Source: an uncultured Selenomonadaceae bacterium (GTDB taxonomy: Bacteria > Bacillota > Negativicutes > Selenomonadales > Selenomonadaceae). Taken from it: a stretch of DNA of 5,508 bases. The DNA lies in contig CAJORE010000012.1 in NCBI GenBank assembly GCA_905236595.1, positions 1 through 5,508 on the forward strand. The letters are read 5' to 3'. The notes under the pieces are model-generated. The model searched no databases and was not told where the DNA came from. It saw only the letters and a program-made list of their open reading frames with translations. The position numbers were made by a program, and so were the translations under genes. The stretch's first letter is position 1. Every line of letters starts with the position of its first letter. This document shows positions 5,448-5,508 of the stretch, piece after piece.

Positions 5448-5508
5448 TCAATCTTTCACGACCAAATCCGCGTCGGTAAGCGTACCCGCTTTGGCTTTTT
5501 CGGTCAAC
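5448..5508 (-). CDS. 3' end of an unidentified upstream gene (partial)
   Basis: On the minus strand, one frame from the window edge reads 19 codons to TGA at 5448-5450, ending LTEKAKAGTLTDADLVVKD. Composition and codon choice fit a real protein terminus, and the stop is 54 nt before the vanW-family start, the same spacing as between that gene and trmB. The other minus-strand frames are less protein-like. The fragment is too short to name; the gene continues beyond position 5508. If real, it makes the VanW-family gene a downstream member of an operon. Confidence 0.5.
   Translation of the reverse strand, partial: LTEKAKAGTLTDADLVVKD

Overview
The window looks like chromosomal DNA of a flagellated, Firmicutes-type bacterium. 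A YvyF-type zinc protein, FlgM and FlgN occur in the same order as in Bacillus, and strong GGAGG/GGTGA ribosome-binding sites and a VanW-family protein are present. The mix of FtsW, VanW, YvyF and dispersed hairpin repeats would suit the Negativicutes (Selenomonas/Phascolarctobacterium-like), but that placement is inference and no rRNA or other marker confirms it. Every convincing gene lies on the minus strand, so the window reads right to left.

Right half (5508 to 2323): the last 19 codons of an unidentified upstream gene, then a secreted or membrane-anchored VanW-family protein, trmB (tRNA m7G46 methyltransferase) and ftsW (SEDS septal peptidoglycan polymerase). Spacing is tight: 54 nt, 54 nt, and a TAGTG stop/start overlap between trmB and ftsW. 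This suggests one operon combining envelope and tRNA-modification genes.

Middle (2322 to 1417): a 113-nt gap holding a doubtful 30-codon basic ORF, then yvyF, a two-zinc-site flagellar-region protein. After yvyF come a 32-bp repeat and a perfect 16-bp-stem bidirectional terminator hairpin. The next 259 nt are non-coding leader DNA before flgM, with a sigma-28-like promoter candidate.

Left half (1416 to 1): flgM (anti-sigma-28) and two tandem, diverged FlgN-family export-chaperone genes, close together and presumably co-transcribed. FlgM would hold sigma-28 until hook completion; FlgN proteins escort the hook-filament junction proteins FlgK and FlgL, whose genes would be expected beyond the left edge. 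The left end is a gene-free array of three hairpins starting with the second exact copy of the 32-bp repeat.

Most notable are the 32-bp module placed just downstream of two different stop codons and joined to two unrelated hairpin structures, the duplicated FlgN genes, and the terminator that separates yvyF from flgM. I do not see a clearly new multi-gene system.
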